64,000 nt of DNA from Zizania palustris (lineage: Eukaryota > Streptophyta > Magnoliopsida > Poales > Poaceae), in the NCBI GenBank assembly GCA_019279435.1, contig JAAALK010000082.1, forward strand, positions 75,302,989-75,366,988. Direction: 5' to 3'. Of the stretch, positions 22,134-33,557 are shown one piece after another. Every line of letters begins with the position of its first letter. Positions within the stretch are counted from its first letter, which is position 1. A model generated the notes under the pieces. It made no database searches, was not told the DNA's origin, and saw only the letters and a program-made list of their open reading frames with translations. The translations under genes and the position numbers were made by a program.

Positions 22134-24131
22134 TGAGGAGCCATGCTGAATAGCGTGGGCCTCATGGCTCTAGAAGTGATGAGTCATTGTCAACGATAGT
22201 CAACAAGGACTGAAGAAGAGAAGAGATCTGCTGTTTCATGGGCCGCGTGTGACTCAGGTACATGGGCAGCAAGCGACTGTCGGGCAGAGGAGGCTGCGAA
22301 GTCGGGCTGGCCCAATCCGGGTGCATGGGCCAGAAGCAGTAGAAGACCCACTAGGCTGTTGACCAGGACTGACTCAGGTACACCGGCGTTGAGCGATTGC
22401 CGGGCTGAGAGAGCTGCGGAGTCGGGCCGGCCCAATCCGGGTACCTGGTGCAAAGCTGGTGGAGGCTTTGTCAGTTTCGGCGTAAAACTGACAACCGTTG
22501 ATTCTGTATCCGACTGTCCAGAAGAGTAGCTTCCGGATATGTCATCTGTTACTCTAGGCCCACAGTCAGTCAGTTGTGTCTGTAAAAATACCTAAGGGCA
22601 GTAGAGTCTTTTTCTGTATTTTTGAGTCTGTAAAAACCCTAAGGGGCTGGTAGAATATTCCTAGTGTTGGGCTGCCTATAAATAGCACCCCAATCCCTAG
22701 GGTTTGGACTACCCTTTGTGCTGAAATCAAATCCACCTTTTTGGGTCACTTTGTCTCCTCTCTCCTGTGTGCGCCGCCAGGGACTTCCTCTCCCTGTTCT
22801 TGCATTCTTTTGGCTCAAATCTTTTAGATGCATTTGATCTTTGAACTCTGGTGAATTTATTGCTTGCATTTTGTTCGGTTTGGGGAGTTATTGCCTTACC
22901 TACGGGCTGTTGAATTTATTCTTGAAGAGAAGCTTCTTCGGCTGAGTGTGTTCTTCACGGTGGTAGTACTAGTTCTTGCTGTTGCAAGTAGTACTGCTTT
23001 ACTGTAGCTACAGTACTTGCTGTCAGCTTTTCACCTTCTATTGCCCAGCTTTTTGATCGAAGCTGACACTCTCTTTTACCTTTTTCTGAGTGTGTCTAGC
23101 GAAGATCAGTTCTGTGCGAAGCCCCTTAACTCCGTGAGGCAGGCTCCGATCGAACATCTTTAAAGGCTTCGCTCAGACTTCGAACCTAAATCTTTGTGTC
23201 CTGTGTTGCTAGCTTCAAAGTATTTTCTAAACGGACAACATCGCATACTTCGATCGACAGTGCGAAGGTACTCCGGCCCTAGCTGTTCGAAGTTCACACT
23301 TCGTTAAGTCTCGGAGTTGTCATCGAAGTTTGCCCTTCCACTTAACTTCGCATTGATTTCTTGGTAGCCTGTCACCCTTCGCTTCTTTGTTCGGAGCTTG
23401 TTCTATTCGAAGGTAAAGCTGTAGGCTTCGGACTTGTTTTTCTGTCACGTGACAGACTTCGCTTCTTTGTTCGAAGGTTGTCTGTTTGTGTGTTGTGTTC
23501 GAAGTTTTTGTGTTCGAAGGTTCAGCTTCGGAGCTTTCGGTTCTAAGTGTGTTCGAAGTTTTGTCTTCGAAGTGCATACTTCGAAGCAGGCTTCGGCACT
23601 GGTTTACTTCGCTCCGAAGCTCGTAACTTGAAGTTGTGTTCGAAGTCTTGCCTTCGAAGTGCTTACTTCGAACCAAGCTCCGGCACTGTTTCTACTTCGC
23701 TCCGAAGTACACTTCGCTTCTTACCACTTCGAACTAGGCTAGACAGTGACACCTTCGGCACTTCGGACAGACTCCGTCATCAACCTCCGAAGCAGACCTC
23801 GACGTGCGAAGGGGGCTTCGCCAAGTTTCGAACAGGAGACAACTTTGGACAGTAACTTCTCTTTTCACTTTATACATACTTAGATCATTTCTTTGAGAAG
23901 TATAGGCCTGTTACAACTTGTTTATCTGCCTAGTTGCACCACTTTAGTTTTACACTGTCTATCATCAGATGCTTCTAGGTTAGAAACATTTAGACTTAGG
24001 CCTTCTGTTTATTTTCTGCTGCGTAGTATTTTTGAGGTGCGTTGGGTATTGGGAACAGGCCATTGATTCGAAAGAATTTTTAAGGCGCCCATTCACCCCC
24101 CCCCCCTCTGGTCGCTACTTTCGGTCCTACA
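22134..24131 (+). repeat. 3' LTR of A (1998 bp)
   Basis: Same ends and content as the 5' LTR; palindrome copy at 23000-23015. The three extra bases are largely in the run of C near 24097. Followed by CAAAA (24132-24136). Confidence 0.93.
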
Positions 24132-24960
24132 CAAAAGTTGATCGTGTCTACTCTGCAAAGGCTGATATTATCTGCTCTGTGAGGCTGACAAAAGGAGCTT
24201 CCAATAAAGTAAACTACCATTTGTACCCCCGTGTCTACCAGAGAAAAAAGCGATGTAAACCCTAGGGGTAAAGTAGTATATTCGCATGATTGAGTTATGC
24301 CTATAAATAGTGAGGCCAGATAGGTCTAGGTAACACTTTAAGAAACTATTGCCAGAACTCCTAGAGCCAGCCACCATTCTATTGTACTCAGTTCTGTGAG
24401 TCTTTTGTGTTCCCTGTTTATGCAATGAAATCTCAGTTTTCTCAATGATTCACCTTGCATGAACTTGTATCTATTTTCTTTGCACTATATGAGTTGAGTT
24501 TTCTGCCCTTCATTTCGTTTCTTGTATACCAGAGTTCCTTCTCAGTGTTATTTCATATGAAGTGTTGTGTCACTCATACATGCGATTTTTGTGAGTTTGG
24601 TGTATGATTCATTCTGTGTGAATCAGAGGCTAGACCTCACTGATCACTAGCGAAGTACCCTGTAAAATTTGGATCGAAGTCTGTTTTCTTCCCGTAGCCA
24701 AAATCCTAGCAGTCAGTTTGCTAGCTCCTATTTGGAACATTCCGAAGTGCGAAGCCTAGTACCAGTTACTAGTGCGGAGTATGTGTTCAAAGCTCTATGA
24801 GGGAAACACACTTGTGTGAATTACGGTAGTGTGAAGCCTGCTCGAAGGCACCATGGTGTGCGGAGCCTGCACTATCTTCGTAGAGTACAATGCGTTTTTG
24901 GGTTTCAGAGTGTGAGCGAAGTCTTCTGAAATTTGAACTTTTACACCATTAGAAGCCTGT
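24132..24960 (+). repeat. LTR I, piece 2 (Copia B family)
   Basis: Continues piece 1 after Copia A. Matches the B LTR through AAACCCTAGGGGTAAAGTAGT (24256-24276) and the TATA region GCCTATAAATAG (about 24299). Ends in GCCTGT, where Gypsy C is inserted; CCTGT (24956-24960) is the left target duplication. Confidence 0.75.
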
Positions 24961-25493
24961 TGTTGGGGGAATAAGTTTTCCCTAAAACGGGGGCCAAATG
25001 ACTTCATCCTCCAAAGGTTTTGAGCCCGGAGACTGTCCCCACTGAAGCCTGAAGACGAAGCACCATCCCTCCTGACGAAGTTAATTCCAAGAAGCAGCTA
25101 GATTTAGCCTCCAGGCTCCCTTCGGAGCTCTCCGGAGTCAAGCATCCGGGCCCCCTCCGGTCCCTTTTGGAGCCAAACCTCTAGACCCCTCCGGTTTCCT
25201 TCGGAGTCCTCCGAGAACCCTTTCGGAGCCCACTTCGGAGTGCTCTTCGGAGTCCACTTCAGAATGTCCTTCGGAGCCCACCCCAGAGTCCGCTTTGGAG
25301 TGCCCCTCGAAGCCTTCGTAGCTATCTCTGCCCAAAGAGCTCCAGCCACTACTCCGAGCCAAAAGAAATATCTCAACTCCGATACAGTGTAAAGCCATAC
25401 CAAGGTCCCCCCGCCCTTGGTATGTCGTTTAGCTGCTCAGAAGTGATGTTTATTTGCCATGTTTGTAAAGTTGTAAAGCTGCATGTATAGTAG
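24961..25493 (+). repeat. C 5' LTR, left part
   Basis: Starts TGTTGGGGGAATAAG. At about 25190-25320 it holds a short-period degenerate repeat of TTCGGAG(T/C)CCAC units. Interrupted at AGTAG (25489-25493) by an L LTR. Matches 35523-36060 of the 3' LTR. Confidence 0.88.
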
Positions 25494-26822
25494 TGTTGAC
25501 GCAGAAATGCGCCCCTGCACTTGGGCCGGTTCGACGTCCAAAAGTATTGCAACGATACCAACACCGCATTCCGACTACCCTTGATAGTGACAAGGGATTT
25601 GGAGTTGCCAGGCAATCAGATAAATAATTAATATTTCAATCCAATTGGCCGAAAATATTAATAGCAATGTAAACAATAACAAAATGACCAAAATACCTAG
25701 AATCGGCCAATTCAGAGGCCGATTCGGGGTTACAACAGATACGGCTCCGAAGGGTCCCTAGGATACCTTCGGCCTCAATCCCGGTCAGACCAGAGGTACA
25801 ACCCCGATCAGACCGAAGGGTTGCGAAGGGGCTTTGTGCGGTGCCCCGAAGGCAGGTATGAAGTGCGACTCTGGCGGTTGGACCGGCGAAGCTTTATCGG
25901 TCGAACCGACCGTGCTACCCCAGTCACACCAGACGAAGGATCTCCGAACGTTGGCCTTCGAATGTACGGAGCTCCAGCGTGCAGGGCTTCGGAGGTTAGG
26001 GCTTCAACGGATTCAGACCTCGGTTTTGGCGCGCCCGGTGCGAAGTGTCTTTGTCGGACTGGTGGAGTATCGTCGGTCGGACCGTCCGTTGCCGACAACG
26101 GCGTGACGAAGGTGCTCCGGTCAGACCGGTGTCCCAACGCCGGTCAGACCGACGTAACAGATCCGATCTATTAAGCCTTGGCAACCATAGCAAATGATCT
26201 CCAATTACTCCCAAACTTCGCAGGGATGTTTAGGAGAATGATTAATCTGCAAAAACAATAATAGATCACAAACATTTCGGCCAGAGGGCCAAATTGCCGG
26301 GTAGGGCGATAAAGACCGATAAAAAGGATAGCAATCCGTTACGTAGATTAACGGGAGGTTCACAAGCGAACCAGCAAGGGTTACCATTATTACGGACGCG
26401 GCAGACGGAGGGCTTTCAAGCAAACCCATGAAGATGCGGAAAAGTAAAGAAAGTAAATACAATTCAAAGCTAGTGCTTTGGATTTCTTGTATGTTGGGGG
26501 GAGAGCCTTGAATCGGCCTTCCCCCTTGTATTTATAGGGGGTGGGCTAGTTATCCCTGGCTAGAGATAGAGTTAGATGCGTCCAAAACTCTGTTGAGATA
26601 AGTTGTGGGCGAAAATACCTCGAATCCTACTCGGATCCGAAATCCAGACCCTGGTCGGTCTGATCGAGCCCATGGATCCGATCTGATCAGACCTGGTTGG
26701 TTAGACCGGCCTACCATAGCCGGTCAGACCGGCCTTTGCCAGGTTGACATATTTTCGGTCAAAAATACTATTTTTTAGTATTTCCCTAGTTTGACCATTA
26801 ATGTCATTTTTTGCTATAAACA
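25494..26822 (-). repeat. LTR of Gypsy L, copy 1 (1329 bp)
   Basis: Ends TGTTGACGCAG and GCTATAAACA; AGTAG on both sides (25489-25493, 26823-26827). Minus-strand TATA (plus TATTTATAG) at 26529-26537. Contains many GGTCNGACC-type words. It looks like a solo LTR, but the whole unit with 26823-27241 is duplicated at 29534-31282. Confidence 0.85.
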
Positions 26823-27118
26823 AGTAGTCTAGTCTTTTTCCCTTTGTGCCCCTATAAGGCCTATGGCCTATAGAAGGCATTTAAGTATTTTCCTTTGGCC
26901 TGCATGCCTATAAAAGTAGGGCCAGACCCTTTTAACAAACAGGTTTCGTAGAGGCAAAACTATGCCAAATCCACTGTAGACTAGATGTAGGGCTATTATC
27001 CCTTCGGGGAGGCCTGAACCAGTATAAATCTTCTATCCCTCTACAAGAACCCTTCGAGGTTCACTCTACACACCATATACACATAGAAACTGCTGTAGCT
27101 AATGCAATTGCTACAATA
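26823..27118 (+). repeat. C 5' LTR, right part (duplicate 1)
   Basis: Continues the C LTR after AGTAG. TATA box CTATAAAAG at 26908-26916. Ends CTACAATA where the 3' LTR has CTACAACA; the same variant end occurs in duplicate 2 (31151-31158), which supports one origin for both. Confidence 0.85.
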
Positions 27119-27136
27119 GTTGGCACCGTCCGTGGG
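27119..27136 (+). other. Primer binding site of C (duplicate 1)
   Basis: GTTGGCACCGTCCGTGGG directly after the LTR, close to F (GTTGGCGCCGTCCGTGGG at 59750). A second copy with one change is at 31159-31176. tRNA not assigned. Confidence 0.6.
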
Positions 27137-27241
27137 GAGCTTAGTACTAAAAGCTAAGTTCTCAGCCACTGCCTATGTCTCGAAGTGCGCTTGATGGGGG
27201 AGGTTCGGAGTCCTCTGGCTCCGCGCACCCTTCGGCAAGGG

Positions 27242-29497
27242 TTCGGCCACCAAGGCCCGGACCCACCCGGAGGCTAGAAACCCTCTGAAGGAGGTGGGCT
27301 CAGCCACTGAGGCTCGAAGCCTCCTAGAAACAGGGGCCAAGCTAGGGGAGGTTTCGGCCAATGAGGCTTGAACCCTGCCGGAGGTTAGGACCAACCCGGA
27401 GGGGGTTCGGCCACTGAGGTCCGAACCCTGCCGACTGCTGCATCCACTCCGGGGGAGTGTTCGGACCTTGAGGTCCGAACTCATCACTCACGAGGCTGGT
27501 CCTCCTAAGAGGCTTCGACCGTCCCGAAGCCCGTGGGGGAACACCTTTTCTCTCAGACCTTCGTTGGTGCTTGTCCAAGAGCATTTTGTATGTCACCTTC
27601 GGCCTTCTGCGATGTTTGGCCAAAGACGATGACTTAATATTTTCTTTCCAGACTCCTACCTCTGGATTCTTTGGTACAAGTGTGTGTGTGCGAGCGTCTC
27701 CTATGACGATCGCCTTTCCCTTAGCTGACTCGGCCTGCTCTAGCCGAATCAACACCTTCTTCCCTTCTAGATCAATGTTGTTCATGGGAAAGGGTCTCTA
27801 TCTAATTTCATTTTTGGATTTGCTTCTATTTTCAATCGTCCTTCCTCTATGGTCGATTGTACCTGTCGACGAAAAACGTTGCAATCGTTAGTGTAGTGAG
27901 AATGTTAATCATGCCACTTGCAGTAGGGACGCTTTTTTAACTCGTCGGCGGATGGCATGACTTGCCCTTTTGGCAGCCGTAGAAGTTGATTTTTCAATAG
28001 GAAATCAAATATCTTATCACATTTAGTTACGTCGAACGAATATCTAACTTCATTAGGACAACTCTTAGAGGGAGATGGCCGCAATTCGGATTAGGTGACG
28101 GGCTTAGACTTCGTGCTCCAAGTCCATTCAGCCGTGTAGGTGTTGACCGAATCCTCTTCTTCCTCGGATCCTTCCTCGACGGAGTGCTCCATAGTGTGGA
28201 TCTCAGCCCTTGGTTTGTTAAAAGTTTTGACAAATTTTCTATCTTTGGCCCGGCCTTCTTGGACCAGAGCCTGCTGCAATACCTGGCTAACGTCCAAGAG
28301 GTTTTGATTGTCCATACGCTCCTTAATTTCTGCCCGTAGGCCATTGCATACTAAATCTGCTAGATCCCTTTCCGATATGTTTAGGCTAAAACATTTATTC
28401 CTGGTATCTCTAAAACATTTAACATACTCAGAAACACTTTCATCGGATTTTTGCCTAACCGCTGTGAGGTGTGATAGCCTAAGCTCAGTCTCGCCTGTGT
28501 AGAAATAATCATGAAACTTCTGCTCTAGTTGAGCCCATGTTTGCACGGAGTTCGGCGGGAGTGCCGAAAACCAAGTGAACGCAGTGCAGGACAACGACAA
28601 GGAGAATAATCTGAGTTCTAATGCATCCGATCCGCTAGCTTCACCACATTGTGCTAGAAACTGGCTAATGTGTTCTAATGTGGATTTACTACCCTCGCCA
28701 TCAAATTTCGTGAAATCTGGGACTCTATAACCGTGAGGATACGGAATAGTGTCAAAGTGGTCGGGGTATGGTTTTCGATAAACCTTAGCTCTATCCCGAG
28801 GTGCAAAGTCGGTGCATTCCCTAAATAGTGCGCGAATACATTCCTTGATATCGTCATCATCTAATGCTTGTGCGCGCCTTTCATGTGGTGGTGGGACGCG
28901 TGGTGGTATATCGACATGCTCTGCCTATGTTGTGGTGTAGGAGTATGCAGTGCAAGCTGCCGCGGTAGAGCATGCGCGGGCACAGGCGGTGGCGGTACCT
29001 GGTAACGTGAAGGTTTTTCCGGTATTACCGTCGGTTTTGCTATAGATATGTTGTGCTGGCGGAATACTAGTAATCGGTGCTGGCGAATCGGCCTTAGTAA
29101 AACCGAATCTTCTAAACACTGCCACCACTTGCGAGACAACTGCGGGTTCCAATTTATTGGCTAGAGAGGCGCTAACTGCTTGATCAACAGACGCAGCTAT
29201 CCTACGGTCTACTTGTGAGGCAGATAAAGGGGGTGATGACGGGCATACCTGGGCCAGGTTGAGGTTGTCGTGCATGACGAAGCCCGAGCGCATTTTTATG
29301 CAATCTCTCAGCATCAGTTCTTCGAGTTCTCTCTTTTTCGCTTCGATCTTTGCTCGGTCTTCCTCAGATATGTCCGCCATGGTGGGTGTTATAATGTTGC
29401 GGTCATCGATGTTCGTGCTTCCCACAATGTTCATCGACGATGTAGTAGAAGTAGACGTAGTAGACGTACCTGCCGCCGATGTAGATGTAGTAGTCAT
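27242..29497 (-). pseudogene. L gag, truncated and broken
   Basis: ATG at 29497, with a Ser/Thr-rich start like the H gag. 28925-29497 is the N-terminal part; 28091-28600 contains the gag core (CTAFTWFSALPPNSVQTW, EQKFHDYFYTGETELRLSHL, ERMDNQNLLDVSQVLQQAL); 27342-27785 the linker with GFGPQWPNP units also seen in H. The frames are separated by stops and shifts (for example near 28920 and 28090). At 27241/27242 the coding sequence stops abruptly against the leader of C; protease, RT, RNase H and integrase of L are all absent. A degenerate primer site lies just right of the start, about 29509-29526. Confidence 0.8.
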
Positions 29498-29533
29498 GGT
29501 TGGTGTTGTCCCCAGCGGAGTCGGTAGAAAGTG

Positions 29534-30861
29534 TGTTAACGCAGAAAAGCGCCCCCACACTTGGGCCGGTTCGACGTCCAAAAGTATCGCAATGATACCG
29601 ATGCCGCGTTCCAACTACCCTAGATAGTGACAAGGGATTTGGAGTCACCAGGCAATCAGATAAATAATTAATATTTCAATCCAATTGGCCAAAAATATTA
29701 ATAGCAATGTAAACAATAACAAAATGATCAAAATACCTGGAATCGGCCAATTCGGAGGCCGATTCAGGGTTACAGCAGAAACGGGTCCGAAGGGTCCCTA
29801 GGATACCTTCGGCCTCAATCCCGGTCAGACCGGAGGTACAACCCCGGTCAGACCGAAGGGCTGCGAAGGGGCTTTAGGCGGTGCCCCAAAGGTAGGTACG
29901 AAGTGCGACTCTGGCGGTCGGACCGGCGAAGCTTCGTCGGTCGAACCGACCATGCTACCCCGGTCACACCGGACGAAGGATCTCCGAACATTGGCCTTCA
30001 AATGTACGGAGCTCCGGCGCACAGGGCTTCGAAGGTTAGGGCTTCGACGGATTCAGACCTCGGTTTCAGTTTGCCCAGTGCGAAGTGTCTCGGTGGGACC
30101 GGTGGAGTATCATCGGTCAGACCGTCCGTTGCCGACAACGGCGTGACGAAGGTGCTCCGGTCAGACCGGTGTCCCAACGCCGGTCAGACCGACGTAACAG
30201 ATCCGATCTGTTAAGCCTCGGCAACCGTAGCAAATGATCTCCAATTACTCCAAAACTTCGGAGGGATGTTTAGGAGAACGATTAATCTGCAAAAACAATA
30301 ATAGATCACAAACAATTCGGCCGAAGGGCCAAATTGCCGGGTAGGGCGATAAAGAACGATAAAAAGGATACCAATCTGTTACGTGGATTAACGGGAGGTT
30401 CACAAGCGAACCAGCAAGGGTTACCATGATTACGGATGCGGTAGATGGAGGGCTTTCAAGGAAACCCACAAAGATGCGGAAAAGTAAAGAAAGTAAATAC
30501 AATTCAAAGCTAGGGCTTTTGATTTCTTGTATGTTGGGGGGAGAGCCTTGAATCGGCCTTCCCCCTTGTATTTATAGGGTGTGGGCTAGTTATCCCTGGC
30601 TAGAGATAGAGTTAGATGCGTCCAAAACGCTGTTGAGATAAGTTGTGGGCGAAAATACCTCGAATCCTACTCGGATCCGAAATCCAGACCCTGGTCGGTC
30701 TGACTGAGCCCATGTTTCCGGTCTGACCAGACCTGGCCGGTTAGACCGGCCTACCATAGCCGGTCAGACCGGCCTTTGCTAGGTTGACATATTTTTGGTC
30801 AAAAATACTATTTTTCATATTTTCCTAGTTTGACCATTAATGCCATTTTTTGCTATAAACA
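29534..30861 (-). repeat. LTR of Gypsy L, copy 2 (1328 bp; the 5' LTR)
   Basis: Ends TGTTAACGCAG and GCTATAAACA and is followed by AGTAG (30862-30866). About a dozen GGTCNGACC-type words, for example at 29820, 30112, 30158, 30181, 30721 and 30761. Differs from copy 1 by scattered substitutions. Confidence 0.85.
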
Positions 30862-31282
30862 AGTAGTCTAGTCTTTTTCCCTTTATGCCCCAATAAGGCC
30901 TATGGCCTGTAGAGGACATTTGGGTATTTTCCTTTGGCCTGTGTGCCTATAAAAGCAGGGCCAGGCCCTTTTAACAAACAGGTTCCGTAGAGGCAAAACT
31001 ATGCCAAATGCACTGTAGACTGGATGTAGGGCTATTATCCCTTCGGGGAGGCCTGAACCAGTATAAATCTTCTATCCCTCTGCAAGAACCCTTCGAGGTT
31101 CACTATACACACAATATACACATGGAAACCTGCTGTAGCTAACGCAATTGCTACAATAGTTGGCACTGTCCGTGGGGAGCTTAGTACTAAAAGCTATGTT
31201 CTTAACCACTGCATGTGTCTCGAAGTGCACTTGAGGGGGGAGGTTCGGAGTCCTCTAGCTCCGCGCACCCTTCGGCAAGGGG
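30862..31282 (+). repeat. C 5' LTR right part and leader start (duplicate 2)
   Basis: LTR part 30862-31158 (TATA about 30947-30955), primer site copy 31159-31176, then leader to 31282. Parallel to 26823-27241. After this point C continues into its own internal region, whereas duplicate 1 switches to the L gag. Confidence 0.85.
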
Positions 31283-31439
31283 CTTCGAGTGCAGCTCGAT
31301 ATCATTTATCACCTTCCACCATCCCTCGCGCCTCGGACTGCACCCTTAGGCAAGGGGCTCCGGCCGTGCACCGAAGGCCTCCGAAGCCCTAGGTGCTATG
31401 AGGAAAGCTCCACTCTCGCTTCTCGAGGTATGTAAATAG

Positions 31440-31630
31440 CTCGAAGCCCCGCTTCGTTGTGCAATATGTAATTGTTTCAGTAAATCATCGAAGTCTTGCT
31501 TTGCCTTAAAACAGAAGACTGGCTTCGACTTTAAAGCAAAACCTTGCTCCACTTTATTAAAAATTGAAGCCTTGCTTCGCATTTAAAATCGAAGCCTTGC
31601 TTCTCTTTGTTAAAAACCGAAGCTTTGTTG
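31440..31630. repeat. Cluster of short GAAGCC-TTG-CTTCG near-palindromes
   Basis: About six imperfect copies of a 15-base hairpin-like word (GAAGCCTTGCTTCG and variants) at about 31441, 31488, 31507, 31564, 31588 and 31616. Non-coding leader side of C. Function unknown. Confidence 0.55.
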
Positions 31631-31697
31631 TGTCCTTATATGATCCGAAGTCAAGGCCTCGTTCTTTTAAGAATCGAGGTTACCGCTTTGTATTGAT

Positions 31698-31750
31698 GAG
31701 GGTCCAACCTACAATTCAAGCCCTGTAATTGAATTGTAGGTTCGACCCTC
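31698..31750. other. 22-bp inverted repeat (hairpin) in C
   Basis: Arms 31698-31719 and 31729-31750 pair at 21 of 22 positions; the 9-base loop is GCCCTGTAA. Non-coding. The rest of 31283-32300 holds nothing else I can recognise. Confidence 0.85.
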
Positions 31751-33026
31751 GCTTTCTCTTCTTTCGGGTAGAGCCCCCTCGGTTGGACGAAGCCCCGTCG
31801 GAGCCTGATGTCCCGCGGCCGGACCGTCCACACTTCGAAGCTCGCAGACCTCATCTTTCGCCTTGCAGGTTGGTCTAATTATGAGATGAAGGCGGTGCCG
31901 CATAGAAGGCATAGAATTCTAGGGCTTCGTCGCCTGTTAAGGCCATAACCGAAGGTTGCATCCCCTAACCGCTTAATCCTACCTCGAAACAGCTTAAGTC
32001 TGGCAAGGAGGAGGAACTCTGATGAGGCTCCATCTTCACAGCAGCCAGCAGCTCTTGGGCTACTTCGGGAATGGCTTCGCCCCTTTGACCCCTCGGAAGC
32101 TTGAACCGAGGGGGCCTTCGGACCTAGCTACTTCGAGCACCACCCAAAGCTAGCGAAGCTCCTAAGAGTCCTCAAGTACTTCGAACTCAACATCCGACGG
32201 CTGAGCCTGGGCAGGTATAAAGTACCCCCGCATTTTTATTAATAAACTGATAAATTGTTTACAAGGCTACAGCTACAAATTACAAAAAGCCTAAGGAGGT
32301 CTACACCTTCAGGAGAGGAGGCTTCAACATCGAAGGCTGAGCTAGCGAGACTTGTGCCCTGGCTCGGCGAAGGTGGGAGAGCCATTGGAGGTCGAGGACT
32401 TCTTCACAACCTTGGGCCTTCCAAGGTTCTTGAAGTGGGTGCCATGCTCCGCGGATGTCTTGGGGTGGCGAAACCAAGTGTTGGCCTCCGAAGGCCATCG
32501 GCATGACCGAGGTTGCCGCCTCGAGGTGATTGCACCCCGCATCGTGGAGAATTTGCAGCACTCCCTGGCCAGCCAAGACCTTCATCGACGTCTCCACCGT
32601 CACAGCAGCTGTCTGCAGGAACTCAAGGCGGTCCCCGATTGGGTCCTGAGGGTTGAAGTCCGAGGCCTGGCACTCGGTCCCCAATTGCTCAAGGATTGCG
32701 GACAAGTTCGAGGTAGCCTCGTCGACCCCTCGGACCACGAAGTTTTCCAGGCAGTGGCTGGCTGCGCGAAGATCAGAACACTCTGCCACCAGCTTCGCCC
32801 TGGTCTCCTCCGAAGCCCTAAGTGCCTCTCGAAGTTTTTCTATCTCCGAGGCCAAGGCTTCCCTTTCCTTGACTGCCTCGAACCTCACCGCCTCTGCCAC
32901 CGCTTCAGCCTGCCTTCGCCTTTCATCCTCCTCCAAAGCCTAGCATCAAAGGGTGTCCCTCTCCTCCACCAAGAGGGTCATCCGATGGTCCGTGGAGGCT
33001 GCTGCTGCAGCATTCAGCACGAAGGC

Positions 33027-33103
33027 CTGAAAAGATTCAAGAAAATCTTAAGTTTGGGTAAAAAAGCAAGTGTGACTCGAAGATCATGGGAAGCTTTGCT
33101 CAC
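33027..33103 (-). other. Probable intron 3 of the antisense ORF
   Basis: Minus strand: donor TAG|GTGAGC, acceptor CTTTTCAG|GCC, 77 nt, AT-rich in its middle. Joining keeps the frame into the coiled-coil exon, apart from the TAG just before the donor, which may be a mutated CAG or AAG. Confidence 0.6.
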
Positions 33104-33498
33104 CTAGACGATAGCTTTGTAGGCATTTGCGAAGAGGTTGAAGGGGCTCGAGTGGCTATGTTGTGCCACCATGTCCCCTTGCCCCGCAGCAATGCAGCCC
33201 TCCTGGAATGCGTGGATGGCTGCCTCCATTATGGGTCCCCTCGAAAGCAGAGGACGGACCATCTCCGTCATAGGCTCCTCCGGCCCAGGCTCTAGCAGGG
33301 CCGGGTTCCGGTCCACTACTTCGACAAACTCTTCGGTTTGCTCTAAAGGGACCCCTTCGTTGCGGTTGTCCCCCTCGTCTTCTTCAAACGAGGAGCTCCT
33401 GGACTCCGAGCTGCTACTGCTGTCACTGCTGCTGCTCCTGGGGCTGCCGGAGGTCCCCGTGGGCCTCGGCACGACAGGCCTCGCATTGCCATCAACAT

Positions 33499-33557
33499 CT
33501 GCAGAAACTACAAGTCATTATACATGAATGTAAAGAGAAGGGTGATCAAGTGTTTAC
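33499..33557 (-). other. Probable intron 2 of the antisense ORF
   Basis: Minus strand: donor AAAG|GTAAAC, acceptor TTTCTGCAG|AT, 59 nt. Splicing joins ISSDK to DVDGNARPVVPRPTG in frame. Short for a plant intron, but both sites are strong. Confidence 0.6.

Larger units (their letters stand above)
12817..24131 (+). mobile_element. Copia (Sirevirus) LTR retrotransposon A, full length
   Basis: 11,315 bp. LTRs 12817-14811 and 22134-24131, flanked by the 5-bp duplication CAAAA (12812-12816 and 24132-24136). Internal order: initiator-Met primer site, gag (intact), pol (two lesions), long 3' non-coding region with repeated polypurine tracts. The LTRs differ by about fifteen changes by eye, so the insertion is fairly recent but older than B. 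Inserted into LTR I. Confidence 0.95.

Noticed and set aside
25190..25403. Open frame with repeating SEGHSEVDS-type peptide
   Set aside because: Translation of a short degenerate DNA repeat inside the C LTR; no start context or conservation of frame with 35701-35940 beyond the repeat.
29820..30200. Spaced GGTCAGACC repeats resembling a CRISPR array
   Set aside because: Repeat units are under 12 bases, spacing is irregular, and the context is a plant LTR.
32352..33107. 251-aa plus-strand open frame
   Set aside because: Mirror frame of exons 3 and 4 of the antisense ORF, which has a clear coiled coil and splice sites on the minus strand.
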